A DNA stretch of 64,000 nucleotides from Streptomyces coeruleorubidus. Lineage in GTDB: Bacteria; Actinomycetota; Actinomycetes; Streptomycetales; Streptomycetaceae. Shown in pieces: positions 15,030 to 26,602 of this stretch. A program made the translations under genes and the position numbers. The stretch covers positions 2,976,001 through 3,040,000 of the forward strand of contig NZ_CP118527.1 of assembly GCF_028885415.1 (NCBI RefSeq), in the 5' to 3' direction. Each line of letters starts with the position of its first letter. Position 1 is the stretch's first letter. Under the pieces are notes generated by a model. That model was not told where the DNA came from, made no database searches, and saw only the letters and a list, made by a program, of their open reading frames with translations.

Positions 15030-16196
15030 TCAGTCGCGCAAGCCGGCCGCGAGCAGCTCCACGAAGCCGATGTCCTCGTTCGCCACGCCGAAAACCTCGG
15101 CACGCAGCAGTGTCCGCTCGGCCCAGGCCCGATGCGGCTTCACCTCGTTCATCTTGTTCGTGTACGCCGATCTCAGCACACCCCCGCCGCCGCGCTCGGG
15201 GCGCAGGATGTCCTGGGCGTCCGAGAACTCCTCGTGGCTGACGACCGACAGGGCGTGCACGGGCAGCACGTGCGAGGGGTGGATGCAGGTCTTGCCCAGC
15301 AGTCCGTTGGCGTGGTCCAGGGAGATCTCCCTGAGCAGGCCGTCCATGGCGTGCTCAATCAGCTTCTCGCGCAGTTCCGCGGCCTGCACCTCCAGGAAGG
15401 GGCTCTGCCGCAGCTGCGGCTTGAACATGCGCTCCTGGACCCGGAAGTACTCCCACACCGGCCCGGTCACGGTGAAGCCGGTCCCGTCGACGCGGCCCAG
15501 CATGTTCACCACGTCGGCGATCACGGAGGCGACGATCTGCACGTCGTAGGCCGTCATGTCGGGGCCTCTGCGCAGCCCGTAGGAGGAGCAGAAGTCCGTC
15601 ACGCCCAGGCGCAGGGCGAGCACGCGGTCGCGGTACTTGTCGACCGCCCGGGAGATGCCCTCCAGGGTGGCCACACGCGACTCGCGGTAGAGCAGCTCCG
15701 GCGACTCCAGCACCGGCATGGCGAAGAGGCGCCGGCCGCCTTCGGCCTCGGCGGTCGCCAAAGCCTCCAGGAAGGGTGTGCCGCGTTCCTCGGTGAACTT
15801 CGGCAGTACGAATCCGGACAGCAGCCGGGCGGCGGGCCCGAGGCGTCGTACCAGGTCGGGGATCTGCTCGGGGACGCGGACCCGGATGAAGAGCAGCGGC
15901 AGGTCCGCTCCCGGGAGGTCGGCGAGGGCCGTGAGCTGGCGGACGAGGTTCTCCTCGCCCGGGCCGACGTCCGCGTCGTCGATCGAGTCCTCCAGGCACA
16001 GGACCATGGAGACCACGCCGCGACCGGCCTGCTTGAGGATGTCGTCGGCGAGGCGTTCCCGGGTGGCCGGGCTGTAGAGCGTGGCGCCGAGGGCGGCCGA
16101 GAGCAGCCCGGCCGGCGAATCCGCGGTGAACGTGCACGGCTCGCGGTAGAAGAGACGCTTCCGCACCTCAGGGGCGATGTGCCCGAAATGACGCAT
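15030..16196 (-). CDS. HpcH/HpaI (CitE-like) aldolase family protein
   Basis: A 388-residue TIM-barrel protein related to citrate lyase beta/HpcH. Signs: MVLCLEDSIDDAD near 64-76 (metal and substrate acidic cluster), FIRVRVP near 103, LPKF near 131, MPVLESPELLYR near 160 with the metal-binding Glu, and KTCIHPSH near 302. It stands at the head of the minus-strand run with the fused PRTase and HAD. The gap to the PRTase is about 60 nt, so they probably form one operon. In Ter-linked modules this enzyme is thought to cleave or form a C-C bond on a PRTase-derived precursor; the substrate is unknown. Divergent from the TerD gene at 16426. Confidence 0.87.
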   Translation of the reverse strand: MRHFGHIAPEVRKRLFYREPCTFTADSPAGLLSAALGATLYSPATRERLADDILKQAGRGVVSMVLCLEDSIDDADVGPGEENLVRQLTALADLPGADLPLLFIRVRVPEQIPDLVRRLGPAARLLSGFVLPKFTEERGTPFLEALATAEAEGGRRLFAMPVLESPELLYRESRVATLEGISRAVDKYRDRVLALRLGVTDFCSSYGLRRGPDMTAYDVQIVASVIADVVNMLGRVDGTGFTVTGPVWEYFRVQERMFKPQLRQSPFLEVQAAELREKLIEHAMDGLLREISLDHANGLLGKTCIHPSHVLPVHALSVVSHEEFSDAQDILRPERGGGGVLRSAYTNKMNEVKPHRAWAERTLLRAEVFGVANEDIGFVELLAAGLRD

Positions 16197-16425
16197 GAAA
16201 CTCCCCCGTGGTGGTTGTGCGACCTGCGAATCGTCGAAAGCTGGCCGGTAATAGTACGTAGAAGTCCATGGCAGAGGTTCCCGTCAGGCATGAATTTCAG
16301 GTAACGCGGGCAAGCACAGCCGAGCCCGGCCATCACGACGGTAGTCCGCGAGGGGCGTCGGCGCCGCTCGTGGCAGCGCGGGCCCCGCGTTGTCGTGAGC
16401 AGGACCGAGAAGGCAGGATGACCGC

Positions 16426-17370
16426 ATGACGCACGCGATGCTGAAGGGGTCCAACGTCCCGCTGGAAGCCACCACGGTGCGCGCCGTGCTGCGCTGGACA
16501 CCCGGGCAGGGGGTTCCGGACGTCGACGCCTCCGCGCTGCTCCTCGGCCCCGACGGTCGTGTGCGCTCCGACGAGGACTTCGTCTTCTACAACCAGCCCC
16601 GGCACCCTTCCGGGAAGGTGTGGCGGCTCGGCAAGAAGCGGGTCGCCGAGGGCCTGACCGACACGATCCAGACAGATCTCGCCGGTGTCGAGTCGGGAGT
16701 CAGCCGGATTCTGCTGGTCGCATCGGCGGACGGCGTCACGTTCGACTGCGTACGGGCCCTGCGCATTCTGCTGTACGACGCGGCGGGCACCGGCGCGGAA
16801 GCTCTGGCGTACTTCGACGTCAAGCCCGAGACGGGCGAGGAGACCGCGCTGATCTGCGGCGAGCTGTACCGGCGCGGGGAGGGCTGGAAGTTCCGGGCGC
16901 TGGGCGAGGGCTATTCGAACGGGCTTCAGGGGCTCGCGACCGACTACGGCATCTCGGTGGACGAGTCGGAGGCGTTGGAAGAGACGGCCGGACAACCGAC
17001 CACGGCCGACGCGACCCAGCCCACGACCGCCGGCCCCGCACAGCCGACGACCTCCGCCCCCACCCAGCAGCCCCCGGCCCCGGCCCAGCCCTCCCCCGAG
17101 GTGTCCCGGCCGCTGCCGCCGGAGCAGCCGACCGCGGTGCCCGCGCAGCCCGGGTATGGATATCCGCCACAGCAGCCCCCGGCGACCCAGCCGGCGTACG
17201 GCTACCCGCATCCCACCAGCCAGCCCGCGTACGGCTACCCGCAGGCACCGGCGACGGCGGGCGTCACGGGGGCGCAGTCCGGCTACGGCTACCCGCAGCC
17301 GGTCGCAGCCGCGGCCCCCGACCCGGACTTCCGTCTGCCCCCGCAGGGCCCGCAGTTCATCGGTCGCTAG
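16426..17370 (+). CDS. TerD-domain protein with GYGYP-repeat tail
   Basis: A 314-residue protein. Residues 1-180 form a TerD domain ([34 protein letters not shown], a [19 protein letters not shown] signature), a calcium-binding fold of the tellurium-resistance family. Residues 181-314 are a disordered Pro/Gln/Thr/Ala tail in which (G/A)YGYP occurs at least four times. The gene is divergent from the CitE-like operon, with a 229-bp gap. The tail may mediate multivalent contacts; this is inference. ATG start at 16426; GGCAGGA lies 10 nt upstream. Confidence 0.88.
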   Translation: MTHAMLKGSNVPLEATTVRAVLRWTPGQGVPDVDASALLLGPDGRVRSDEDFVFYNQPRHPSGKVWRLGKKRVAEGLTDTIQTDLAGVESGVSRILLVASADGVTFDCVRALRILLYDAAGTGAEALAYFDVKPETGEETALICGELYRRGEGWKFRALGEGYSNGLQGLATDYGISVDESEALEETAGQPTTADATQPTTAGPAQPTTSAPTQQPPAPAQPSPEVSRPLPPEQPTAVPAQPGYGYPPQQPPATQPAYGYPHPTSQPAYGYPQAPATAGVTGAQSGYGYPQPVAAAAPDPDFRLPPQGPQFIGR

Positions 17371-17430
17371 GCAGGACCGGCGGCCGGCACCCGCAAGGGC
17401 CCGGCCCCCGGCCCCGCTCTCGTCCCGGCC

Positions 17431-18165
17431 TCAGCGCTGGACCTTCGTCTTGTAGCCCCGGCCCCACTGGAGCCCCCACCCGTACAACCGGTCCAGCTCG
17501 GCCTGGAACCCGTAGACGAACTTCGCCTCGCGGCGCACGATGATCTCGTCCTTGACCTTCTCGATCATGACGACGGCGCAGGAGCGGGCCTGCGGCTGGC
17601 GTTCGTCGAGGTGGATCTCGATGCGGGGGCCGTTGCTCGGGTAGAGGGTGACGATGGCGTGGGCGCGGTCGAAGGCGGGAGTCGCGTCGTAGATGTAGAC
17701 GAAGACCAGGAGCCGCTTGATGCTGTCGCGGTGGTCGAGGTTGATGTACATCGTCTCGCCGGTTCCGGAGCCGAAGCGGTCGTCGCCGCTGAGCTTGACG
17801 TACGGCGGGGCGTTGACATCGCCGAAGTAGCCGCCGAGGGGCTGGACGACGCCCTTGCTGCCGTCCTGGAGTTCGTACAGACAGCCCAGGTCGAGGTCGA
17901 CGTTGACCACGCTCTGGCTGTGGCCGATGACCTCGGGCGGTTTGAGGGCCCTGAAGGGGTGCCGCAGCAGACTCTCGCGCTGCGGGCCGCCGATGTCGGA
18001 GGTGCGCATCCGCCAGCTCAGGTTGACGCGGAGATGGCCGGTGGCCGCGTCCTGTTTGGTGAGTGATATCTGCGCGCGCCGCTTGGTCAGTTCGATCGCG
18101 TTGGTTGCCGCGTGACCCGAGTCGAACTGCACATCGCCACGCCGGAGTCCGTCGAACAGGCCCAT
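17431..18165 (-). CDS. TerA-like tellurium resistance protein
   Basis: A 244-residue cytosolic protein resembling TerA. It has IELTKRRAQISLTK near the start, LDLGCLYELQDGSKGVVQPLG in the middle, then INLDH and FVYIYD strands, and ends with YGWGLQWGRGYK. It is related to the TerD fold and usually works beside TerC-type membrane proteins in a membrane-linked metal-sensing complex. The ATG at 18165 (MGLFDGLRRG) follows GGGGGCGG; the frame is open further upstream but that part has a composition unlike a protein N-terminus. It lies 130 nt downstream of the DUF475 gene on the same strand. Confidence 0.82.
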   Translation of the reverse strand: MGLFDGLRRGDVQFDSGHAATNAIELTKRRAQISLTKQDAATGHLRVNLSWRMRTSDIGGPQRESLLRHPFRALKPPEVIGHSQSVVNVDLDLGCLYELQDGSKGVVQPLGGYFGDVNAPPYVKLSGDDRFGSGTGETMYINLDHRDSIKRLLVFVYIYDATPAFDRAHAIVTLYPSNGPRIEIHLDERQPQARSCAVVMIEKVKDEIIVRREAKFVYGFQAELDRLYGWGLQWGRGYKTKVQR

Positions 18166-18295
18166 TCCGCCCCCACGTTCACTTGGTGACCGCGGGTCCT
18201 CGCCGTACCCGCGGCCCTTGACGACCGACGGGGCGGCCGCCGAGGAGTTGCCTCGGTGGCCGCCCCGCACAGAGCGTTCCTCGTCCGGAGGGGTG

Positions 18296-19444
18296 TCACA
18301 CCCCGGACGAGACCTCAGTCTTGTCGCCCGAGCCCGCCGCTTTTCCCTCTGCCGCTGCCAGGGCGCGGTTGCGGCGGACGGAGGACCAGAAGGACCAGGC
18401 GATCAGGATGACGCCGACGGAGCCGGTGATGAACTCGTTGATCTCGTACCGGATGGTGACGAGCAGGATCATGGCGAGCGCGCCGATCGCGTAGTGCGCG
18501 CCGTGCTCCAGGTAGACGTATTCGTCGAGGGTGCCCTGGCGGACCAGGTAGACCGTGAGCGACCGGACGTACATGGCGCCGATGCCGAGGCCGAGGGCCA
18601 TCAGGACGATGTCGTTGGTGATGGCGAAGGCGCCGATCACGCCGTCGAAGGAGAAGGACGCGTCCAGGACCTCCAGGTAGAGGAACATGAAGAACGCGGC
18701 CTTGCCGGCCACGACGACCGCGGAGCGCGGCTTGCCGGCCCGGACGGCCTCTTCCTCCTGCTCGTGTTCGCGTTCCTCCTCCTCTTCGAGCTTGTCCTCG
18801 AAGTAGCCGGAGAGACCGCCCACGATCATGTACGTGATCAGGCCCGCGACGCCGGAGAGGAGGACCGTCTCCGCCTTGTCGACGTGCATGCCGCCGTGCT
18901 GGTGGGCGTGGGTCGCGAAGGTCATCGCGGAGATCAGCAGGATGATCAGCGCGATGCAGACCGACAGCATGTCGACCTTGCCGAGCTTGGCCAGGGGCCG
19001 CTCCAGCCAGCCCAGCCACTTGATGTCCCGGTCCTCGAAGATGAAGTCCAGGAAGATCATCAGCAGGAACATGCCACCGAACGCGGCGATCGACGGGTGG
19101 GCGTCGGTGACGAGCTCCTGGTAACGCTCCTTGTCGGTGAGCGCGAGGTCGACGGCCTCGATCGGCCCGAGTTGGGCACTGAGGGCGACGATCACGACAG
19201 GGAAGACCAGCCGCATGCCGAACACCGCGATCAGAATGCCGATCGTGAGGAAGATTTTCTGCCAGAAGGCACTCATCTTCTTCAGGATTCCGGCGTTGAC
19301 CACCGCGTTGTCGAAGGACAGCGAGATCTCGAGGACGGACAGGATCGCTACGAGCCCGAAGGCGGCCCACCCTCCGTAGAAGACCGCTGCGACCAGGCCG
19401 AGCGCGGTGACCGCGAACGACCACCCGAAGGTTTTCAGAACCAC
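18296..19444 (-). CDS. TerC-like DUF475 integral membrane protein
   Basis: A 382-residue membrane protein with about eight to nine helices. It has the TerC/DUF475 marks: LEISLSFDNAVVNAG near 40-54 and the partly symmetrical second half VLDASFSFDGVIGAFAITND near 262-281, each with an acidic pair in a helix. Between the halves lies a cytosolic, very acidic loop (EEEEEREHEQEEE). TerC-family proteins are implicated in metal-ion efflux and, with TerD proteins, in stress complexes at the membrane. GTG/ATG choice: ATG at 19444. Two TerD genes lie upstream on the same strand. Confidence 0.88.
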   Translation of the reverse strand: MVLKTFGWSFAVTALGLVAAVFYGGWAAFGLVAILSVLEISLSFDNAVVNAGILKKMSAFWQKIFLTIGILIAVFGMRLVFPVVIVALSAQLGPIEAVDLALTDKERYQELVTDAHPSIAAFGGMFLLMIFLDFIFEDRDIKWLGWLERPLAKLGKVDMLSVCIALIILLISAMTFATHAHQHGGMHVDKAETVLLSGVAGLITYMIVGGLSGYFEDKLEEEEEREHEQEEEAVRAGKPRSAVVVAGKAAFFMFLYLEVLDASFSFDGVIGAFAITNDIVLMALGLGIGAMYVRSLTVYLVRQGTLDEYVYLEHGAHYAIGALAMILLVTIRYEINEFITGSVGVILIAWSFWSSVRRNRALAAAEGKAAGSGDKTEVSSGV

Positions 19445-19572
19445 TGGCTACCCAATCGTGTGTGTACGGGTCTCTCCCGCGTCGCCGTACCCGGCTTTAC
19501 GAACTTTTGAAGCCGAAGTCTAGTCGGCCCCCCTTCGCACCCCACCGGGCCCCGGCTTTTGCTCATATCGCG

Positions 19573-20148
19573 CTACGAGACGTTGACTCCGAAGTCCAGA
19601 GCGATGCCCCGCAGCCCCGACGCGTACCCCTGCCCGACGGCCCTGAACTTCCATTCGTCCTGGTAGCGATAGACCTCGCCGAAGATCATCGCGGTCTCCG
19701 TGGAGGCGTCCTCGCTGAGGTCGTAGCGGGCGAGTTCCTGGCCGTCCGCCTGGTTCACCACGCGAATGAAGGCATTGCTGACCTGGCCGAAGGTCTGGCC
19801 GCGTTCGTCGGCCATGTGGATGGAGACGGGAAAGACGATCTTGTCGCACTGGGGCGGCACCTTGGAGAGGTCGATCAGGAGCGACTCGTCGTCGCCGTCG
19901 CCCTCGCCGGTGAGGTTGTCACCGGTGTGCTCCACGGAACCGTCCGGGCTCTTGAGCTGGTTGTAGAACACGAACCACTCGTCCCCGAGCACGCGTCCGC
20001 CGCCGCACATCAGGGCGCTGGCGTCGAGGTCGAAAGGGGCTCCGGTGGTGGAGCGCGCGTCCCAGCCGAGCCCGACCATCACCTGAGTGAGGTTCGGTAC
20101 GGCTTTGGACAGGGAGACGTTGCCTCCCTTGGCGAGCGTGACGCCCAT
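19573..20148 (-). CDS. terD: TerD family protein
   Basis: A 191-residue TerD protein of standard length. Key segments: [43 protein letters not shown] (calcium-binding acidic loop) and the C-terminal [19 protein letters not shown]. It is a close paralogue of the gene at 20243-20818, a tandem duplication. AGGGAA precedes the ATG. A strong terminator at 20189-20223 separates the two copies, so this one needs its own promoter. TerD proteins bind calcium and are tied to tellurite, phage and oxidative stress responses and, in Streptomyces, to differentiation. Confidence 0.93.
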   Translation of the reverse strand: MGVTLAKGGNVSLSKAVPNLTQVMVGLGWDARSTTGAPFDLDASALMCGGGRVLGDEWFVFYNQLKSPDGSVEHTGDNLTGEGDGDDESLLIDLSKVPPQCDKIVFPVSIHMADERGQTFGQVSNAFIRVVNQADGQELARYDLSEDASTETAMIFGEVYRYQDEWKFRAVGQGYASGLRGIALDFGVNVS

Positions 20149-20188
20149 GGTTCCCTCCCCGGGTGGTGTTTCTCAGGTGGTCCTGCAC

Positions 20189-20223
20189 GTCCGGCGCCGC
20201 ACGTAAACCGTGCGGCGCCGGAC
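20189..20223. terminator. Strong hairpin between terD paralogues
   Basis: GTCCGGCGCCGCACG (20189-20203) pairs perfectly with CGTGCGGCGCCGGAC (20209-20223) around TAAAC. It follows the stop of the upstream terD gene by 20 nt. Confidence 0.8.
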
Positions 20224-20242
20224 AGAGAGACCTTTGAGTGGC

Positions 20243-20818
20243 TCAGACGTTCACGCCGAAGTCCTGCGCGATGCCGCGCAGGCCCGAGGCGTAGCCCTGG
20301 CCGATGGCGCGGAACTTCCACTCCGCGCCGTGCCGGTAGAGCTCACCGAAGACCATGGCGGTCTCGGTGGAGGCGTCCTCGCTCAGGTCGTACCGGGCGA
20401 TCTCGGCGCCGCCGGCCTGGTTCACGACGCGGATGAACGCGTTGCGCACCTGGCCGAAGGACTGCTGGCGGGTCTCGGCGTCGTAGATCGAGACGGGGAA
20501 GACGATCTTCTCCACGTCGGCCGGGACGCCCGCGAGGTTGACCTTGATCTGCTCGTCGTCGCCCTCGCCCTCACCGGTGAGGTTGTCACCGGTGTGCTCG
20601 ACGGAGCCGTCCGGCGTCTTGAGGTTGTTGAAGAAGATGAAGTGCTGGTCGTTGGCGACCTTGCCCGAGTTGTTCAGCAGCAGCGCGCTGGCGTCCAGGT
20701 CGAAGTCCGTGCCGGTCGTGGTGCGGACGTCCCACCCCAGACCGATGATGACCGCGGTGAGGCCCGGCGCCTCCTTGGTCAGCGATACGTTGCCGCCCTT
20801 GCTGAGGCTGACTCCCAC
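20243..20818 (-). CDS. terD: TerD family protein
   Basis: A 191-residue TerD protein, first of the tandem pair. [45 protein letters not shown] and [18 protein letters not shown] are the family signatures. GTG start with GGAGGACTC directly upstream. A TAGGAT on the same strand at 20889-20884 may be its -10 box, giving a 5' leader of about 60 nt. The terminator just after it implies mostly monocistronic expression. Confidence 0.93.
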   Translation of the reverse strand: MGVSLSKGGNVSLTKEAPGLTAVIIGLGWDVRTTTGTDFDLDASALLLNNSGKVANDQHFIFFNNLKTPDGSVEHTGDNLTGEGEGDDEQIKVNLAGVPADVEKIVFPVSIYDAETRQQSFGQVRNAFIRVVNQAGGAEIARYDLSEDASTETAMVFGELYRHGAEWKFRAIGQGYASGLRGIAQDFGVNV

Positions 20819-20965
20819 GAGTCCTCCATTGGTGTTCAGGGGCGGGATGCCCCGTTGTGCTCGGATGTCGGATCAACGAGTCGATCCTAGTGACGGGTTC
20901 CCGCCCCTCGCAGGCCCTGAAGCCGACAAATCAGCGGGTGTCGAGCGCATGACGCCCGACCGGCG

Positions 20966-21424
20966 TCACAGGGTGTCGAGCGCCTTCACGTAGTCGTTCA
21001 GGTCGCGCGCGTCCGGCAGGCCGTTGACGACGGTCCAGCGCACGACGCCCTCCTTGTCGATGACGAAGGTGCCGCGCACGGCGCAACCCTTGTCCTCGTC
21101 GAAGACGCCGTAGGCGCGCGAGACGTTGCCGTGCGGCCAGAAGTCCGACAGCAGCGGGTACTCCAGACCCTCCTGCTCGGCGAAGACGCGCAGCGTGTGG
21201 ATGGAGTCGTTGGAGACGGCGAGCAGCTGGGTGTCGCGGTCGGAGAACTGCGGCAGGTTGTCCCGCAGCTCGCACAGCTCGCCGGTGCACACGCCGGTGA
21301 AGGCGAAGGGATAGAAGAGCAGCACCACGTTCTTCCGACCGCGGAAGTCGGACAGCTTCACGCTCGCGCCGTGGTTGTCCTTGAGCTCGAAGTCGGGGGC
21401 CTTCTCGCCGACCTGGATCGCCAT
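20966..21424 (-). CDS. Peroxiredoxin (AhpE/BCP-like)
   Basis: A 152-residue thiol peroxidase that reduces peroxides. The active-site segment FYPFAFTGVCTGELC holds P39, T43 and the peroxidatic Cys46 (P-x-x-x-T-x-x-C), with a second Cys51 five residues later that could resolve as in bacterioferritin-comigratory proteins; the overall pattern is closest to AhpE-like 1-Cys enzymes. A conserved Arg follows near position 115 (AVRGTFVID). Start MAIQVGEKAPDF at 21424 is preferred over a longer frame. A terminator at 21494-21520 lies between it and the DUF3052 gene upstream. Confidence 0.9.
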   Translation of the reverse strand: MAIQVGEKAPDFELKDNHGASVKLSDFRGRKNVVLLFYPFAFTGVCTGELCELRDNLPQFSDRDTQLLAVSNDSIHTLRVFAEQEGLEYPLLSDFWPHGNVSRAYGVFDEDKGCAVRGTFVIDKEGVVRWTVVNGLPDARDLNDYVKALDTL

Positions 21425-21493
21425 CGCTGTGGGTCCCTTCGTGGGGCTTCTCGAATGGGACCCCACCCTACGCAGGGACCGGCGCAGACCGGT

Positions 21494-21520
21494 GGGCGGG
21501 CCGACGATGCCGGCCCGCCC
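21494..21520. terminator. Hairpin after DUF3052 gene
   Basis: GGGCGGGCCG (21494-21503) pairs with CGGCCCGCCC (21511-21520) around a 7-nt loop, between the DUF3052 stop and the peroxiredoxin start. Confidence 0.6.
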
Positions 21521-21555
21521 CTTCCGTACGACTGACGTGTGGACGTGCCGTACGG

Positions 21556-21993
21556 CTAACGCTTCGACTTGGCGGCTTTGGGCGTCGCCAGCCGGCTGCC
21601 GCTCCAGTCCTTGCCGACGCTGACGCTCTTCGACGCCGTCAGGCCCGCCGTCGTGGCGGCTTCCGAGATGTCGCTCGGCTCCACATAGCCCGAACGGCCC
21701 GTCTTCGGCGTGAGGAGCAGGATCGCGCCGCCCTCTTCGATGTACGTGGTGGCATCGACCAGCGCATCCGTCAGGTCGCCGTCGTCGTCACGGAACCACA
21801 GCACAACGGCGTCGGCCACGTCGTCGTAGTCCTCGTCCACCAGGTCGCCCTCGACGATTGCCTCAATGGCCTGGCGGAGCTCCTGGTCCACGTCGTCGTC
21901 GTAGCCGATCTCCTGGACCACCTGCCCGGGCTGGAACCCCAGCCTGGCGGCAGGGTTCGTCCGCTCCTCCGCGTGGTCCGCGGTCGCGCTCAC
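21556..21993 (-). CDS. DUF3052 family protein
   Basis: A 145-residue acidic protein of the actinobacterial DUF3052 family: RLGFQPGQVVQEIGYDDDVD near the start, then FRDDDGDLTDALVDATTYI and LLTPKTGRSGYVEPSDI. I chose GTG 21993 because a perfect AGGAGG sits 6-7 nt upstream; an ATG 18 nt earlier has none. The basic end (KAAKSKR) contrasts with the acidic body. It is divergent from aceE, an arrangement I recall from S. coelicolor. Function unknown. Confidence 0.88.
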   Translation of the reverse strand: MSATADHAEERTNPAARLGFQPGQVVQEIGYDDDVDQELRQAIEAIVEGDLVDEDYDDVADAVVLWFRDDDGDLTDALVDATTYIEEGGAILLLTPKTGRSGYVEPSDISEAATTAGLTASKSVSVGKDWSGSRLATPKAAKSKR

Positions 21994-22409
21994 GGGTTGC
22001 CTCCTGATCATGTCTTGGGAAATATCTCAGCCACGCGCGTGCGCGAAGCATTGGCCGTAGTCCACACGGGCGGGGCGGATCGCGCAAGTACCCGGCCGTT
22101 CAGACCGCCGAAACGGTGACGATCCTGGCGGTGTCGCCGCAACCGCAGGCACACCATCATGGACCAAGGTGACGCACACCACACCTTTCTGCCCTGTTTG
22201 GGCGTTTGGGAATCGTCTGTGGGTACGAGACTCGAAGGTATTCGTCCCATACGTCACGGAGCCGGTCCCGCGCCCGGGTTACCGCTGGGTAGAGATGACG
22301 TTTACGGCCCCGAGGTGGACCATGGGGAGCGGCGCGGCCAGAGCGACAACGACCGGCGACCCCAGCGAAACAGCGGCCCTCGCAGGCCCTCTGACAGGTA
22401 AGGAACAGC
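21994..22409. other. 416-bp divergent region between DUF3052 and aceE
   Basis: It must hold the promoters of both genes. I see AGGAGG for the minus gene at 22001-22006 and a possible -10 TAGAGAT near 22290 for aceE, but no convincing -35, palindrome or riboswitch fold. Short reading frames on the minus strand have no ribosome site or family likeness. Confidence 0.4.
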
Positions 22410-25157
<2,748 letters not shown>

Positions 25158-25161
25158 CGCG

Positions 25162-25185
25162 CTAGGGGGTGCGGACGCCCCCTAG
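25162..25185. terminator. aceE terminator hairpin
   Basis: CTAGGGGG (25162-25169) pairs with CCCCCTAG (25178-25185), loop of 8 nt, starting 5 nt after the aceE stop. Confidence 0.7.
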
Positions 25186-25194
25186 GGCCCTGAC

Positions 25195-25240
25195 AAGGGG
25201 TGGTGAGCCTCACGGGTGCACCGTGGGCACACCACCCCTT
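25195..25240. terminator. Second hairpin downstream of aceE
   Basis: AAGGGGTGGTG (25195-25205) and CACCACCCCTT (25230-25240) are perfect complements with a 24-nt loop. It lies just before the -10 box of the channel gene and may insulate it. Confidence 0.5.
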
Positions 25241-25249
25241 CACGTTTCC

Positions 25250-25255
25250 TACGAT
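25250..25255 (+). promoter_or_regulatory. -10 box TACGAT, leaderless gene
   Basis: TACGAT at -12 to -7 of the ATG at 25262. Confidence 0.45.
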
Positions 25256-25261
25256 TCGGCC

Positions 25262-25996
25262 ATGCAGCAGCAGTCGGCCCAACTCCGTTGGGAACAGCAC
25301 ACGCAGCGGCCCCTCTTCGGCCTGGCCCTGGCGTTCGCCGTCGCCTATGCCGTGCCGATCGTCCGGCCCGACGCCGACCGGGACGTGGTGGAGGTGTGCA
25401 CGGCCGTCGAGTGGGTGGTGTGGGGCGCGTTCGCACTCGACTACGTCGTACGGCTCGCGCTCGCCGAGCAGCGGCTGGTGTTCGTACGGACGCACTGGCT
25501 CGACCTGGGCGCGGTGTTGCTGCCGCTGCTTCAGCCGATGCGGTTGCTGCGGTTGGTGTCGACGCTGCTGCTGGTGGGGCAGCGGGCTCGGATGGCCTCG
25601 CAGATAAGGCTGACGACGTATGTCGGCGGTGCGGTGGTCGGGCTGCTGATGTTCGGGTCACTGGCGGTGCTGTCGGTGGAGCGGGACTCGCCGGACGGGA
25701 ACATCCGGACGCTGGGTGATGCCGTGTGGTGGTCGTTCACGACGATGACGACCGTGGGGTACGGGGATCATTCGCCGACCACCGGGTTGGGGCGGATGCT
25801 GGCGGTGGGGTTGATGCTGTCCGGGATCGCCCTGCTGGGTGTGGTGACGGCGAATATCGCGGCGTGGTTCATCGCGCGGTTCGAGAAGGACGATGTGGAG
25901 GAGCGGCGGCAGACGGAGGCGATACGGGAGTTGACGGAGGAGGTGCGGGCGTTGCGGGGGGAACTGGCGGCGTTGAAGGGGACGTCCATTGAGTAG
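25262..25996 (+). CDS. Voltage-gated-type potassium channel
   Basis: A 244-residue inner-membrane channel. Several hydrophobic helices come first (about 18-35, 47-66, 80-105), the fourth region with regularly spaced Arg (MRLLRLVS, QRARMASQIR), reminiscent of a voltage sensor. The selectivity filter is TTVGYGD at 163-169, followed by a last pore helix and a cytosolic, charged coiled coil (about 205-244) that may tetramerise the channel. Start ATG 25262 is supported by a -10 box at leaderless distance. It probably sets potassium flux and membrane potential. Confidence 0.88.
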   Translation: MQQQSAQLRWEQHTQRPLFGLALAFAVAYAVPIVRPDADRDVVEVCTAVEWVVWGAFALDYVVRLALAEQRLVFVRTHWLDLGAVLLPLLQPMRLLRLVSTLLLVGQRARMASQIRLTTYVGGAVVGLLMFGSLAVLSVERDSPDGNIRTLGDAVWWSFTTMTTVGYGDHSPTTGLGRMLAVGLMLSGIALLGVVTANIAAWFIARFEKDDVEERRQTEAIRELTEEVRALRGELAALKGTSIE

Positions 25997-26013
25997 TGCT
26001 AGGGCATGAGAAC

Positions 26014-26038
26014 GGCCCCCGGCTTGCCGCCGGAGGCC
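26014..26038. terminator. Hairpin between convergent genes
   Basis: GGCCCCCGGC (26014-26023) pairs with GCCGGAGGCC (26029-26038) with one mismatch, loop TTGCC. It serves the channel gene and the small membrane gene on the other strand. Confidence 0.55.
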
Positions 26039-26056
26039 CTCCCTCACTTCCCCGGG

Positions 26057-26365
26057 TCAGAACAGCATGCCGTTGCCCGGGGTTGTCGCTCCGGACAGCC
26101 AGATGATGGCCAGGAGCGTGTCGATGGCGCCCAGGATGAGGGCGACCACGGCCGTGGCCGGGCGGGAGCCCGACCAGGTGCGGCCCATGGCGAGCCAGCC
26201 GCAGACGATCGCCACGGGGCCGAGGATGATCCCCAGCACGAAGAATCCGGCGACCGCGCAGATGACTCCGATGATTCCGAGCGTCGCGCGATCCGGCCCG
26301 GTCCGTGACCACGTCCGGCCACGTGAGCGGGGGTGCCTGCGCGTACCGTGTCCGAAGCTCGCCAT
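26057..26365 (-). CDS. Small DUF4190-like membrane protein
   Basis: A 102-residue protein. A basic, hydrophilic start (about 28 residues) is followed by two hydrophobic helices (about 30-60 and 70-92) joined by a short loop (MGRTWSGSRP), the layout of DUF4190-type proteins. Three starts lie in a row (TTG 26371, ATG 26368, ATG 26365); GGGAG at 26376-26372 is best spaced for 26365. Function unknown. Confidence 0.7.
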   Translation of the reverse strand: MASFGHGTRRHPRSRGRTWSRTGPDRATLGIIGVICAVAGFFVLGIILGPVAIVCGWLAMGRTWSGSRPATAVVALILGAIDTLLAIIWLSGATTPGNGMLF

Positions 26366-26602
26366 CATCAACTCCCGTAAACCCTCAGTCGGTTGGGGTT
26401 CGGTTCGGGTACGACATGGCGAGTACCCCCAAAACGGGCCTCAATCCCGCTGCTTGCGCGCTGCCCCCCTCCAGCAGCACGCCGCAGCGTCCGTCCTCCA
26501 TGCCCTGCGGAGGACTTGACCCACTGTGACCTGCGATGCCCGCCGGAGGGGAGGGGTCCGCGGTCTTGTTCACCCTGATAGGCGAACACCCGGGAGAGAC
26601 CG

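Noticed and set aside
12279..16304. A 1341-codon open frame on the plus strand
   Set aside because: It lies antisense to the phosphoribosyltransferase and CitE-like genes; the composition is Gly/Arg/Val/Asp-rich, as typical of antisense frames in high-G+C DNA, with no domain.
22027..22257. Short minus-strand frame in the aceE upstream region
   Set aside because: No ribosome site, no family likeness and located in a promoter region.
26385..26573. Small minus-strand frame between the MFS and DUF4190-like genes
   Set aside because: No ribosome site or recognisable domain; composition is not clearly coding.
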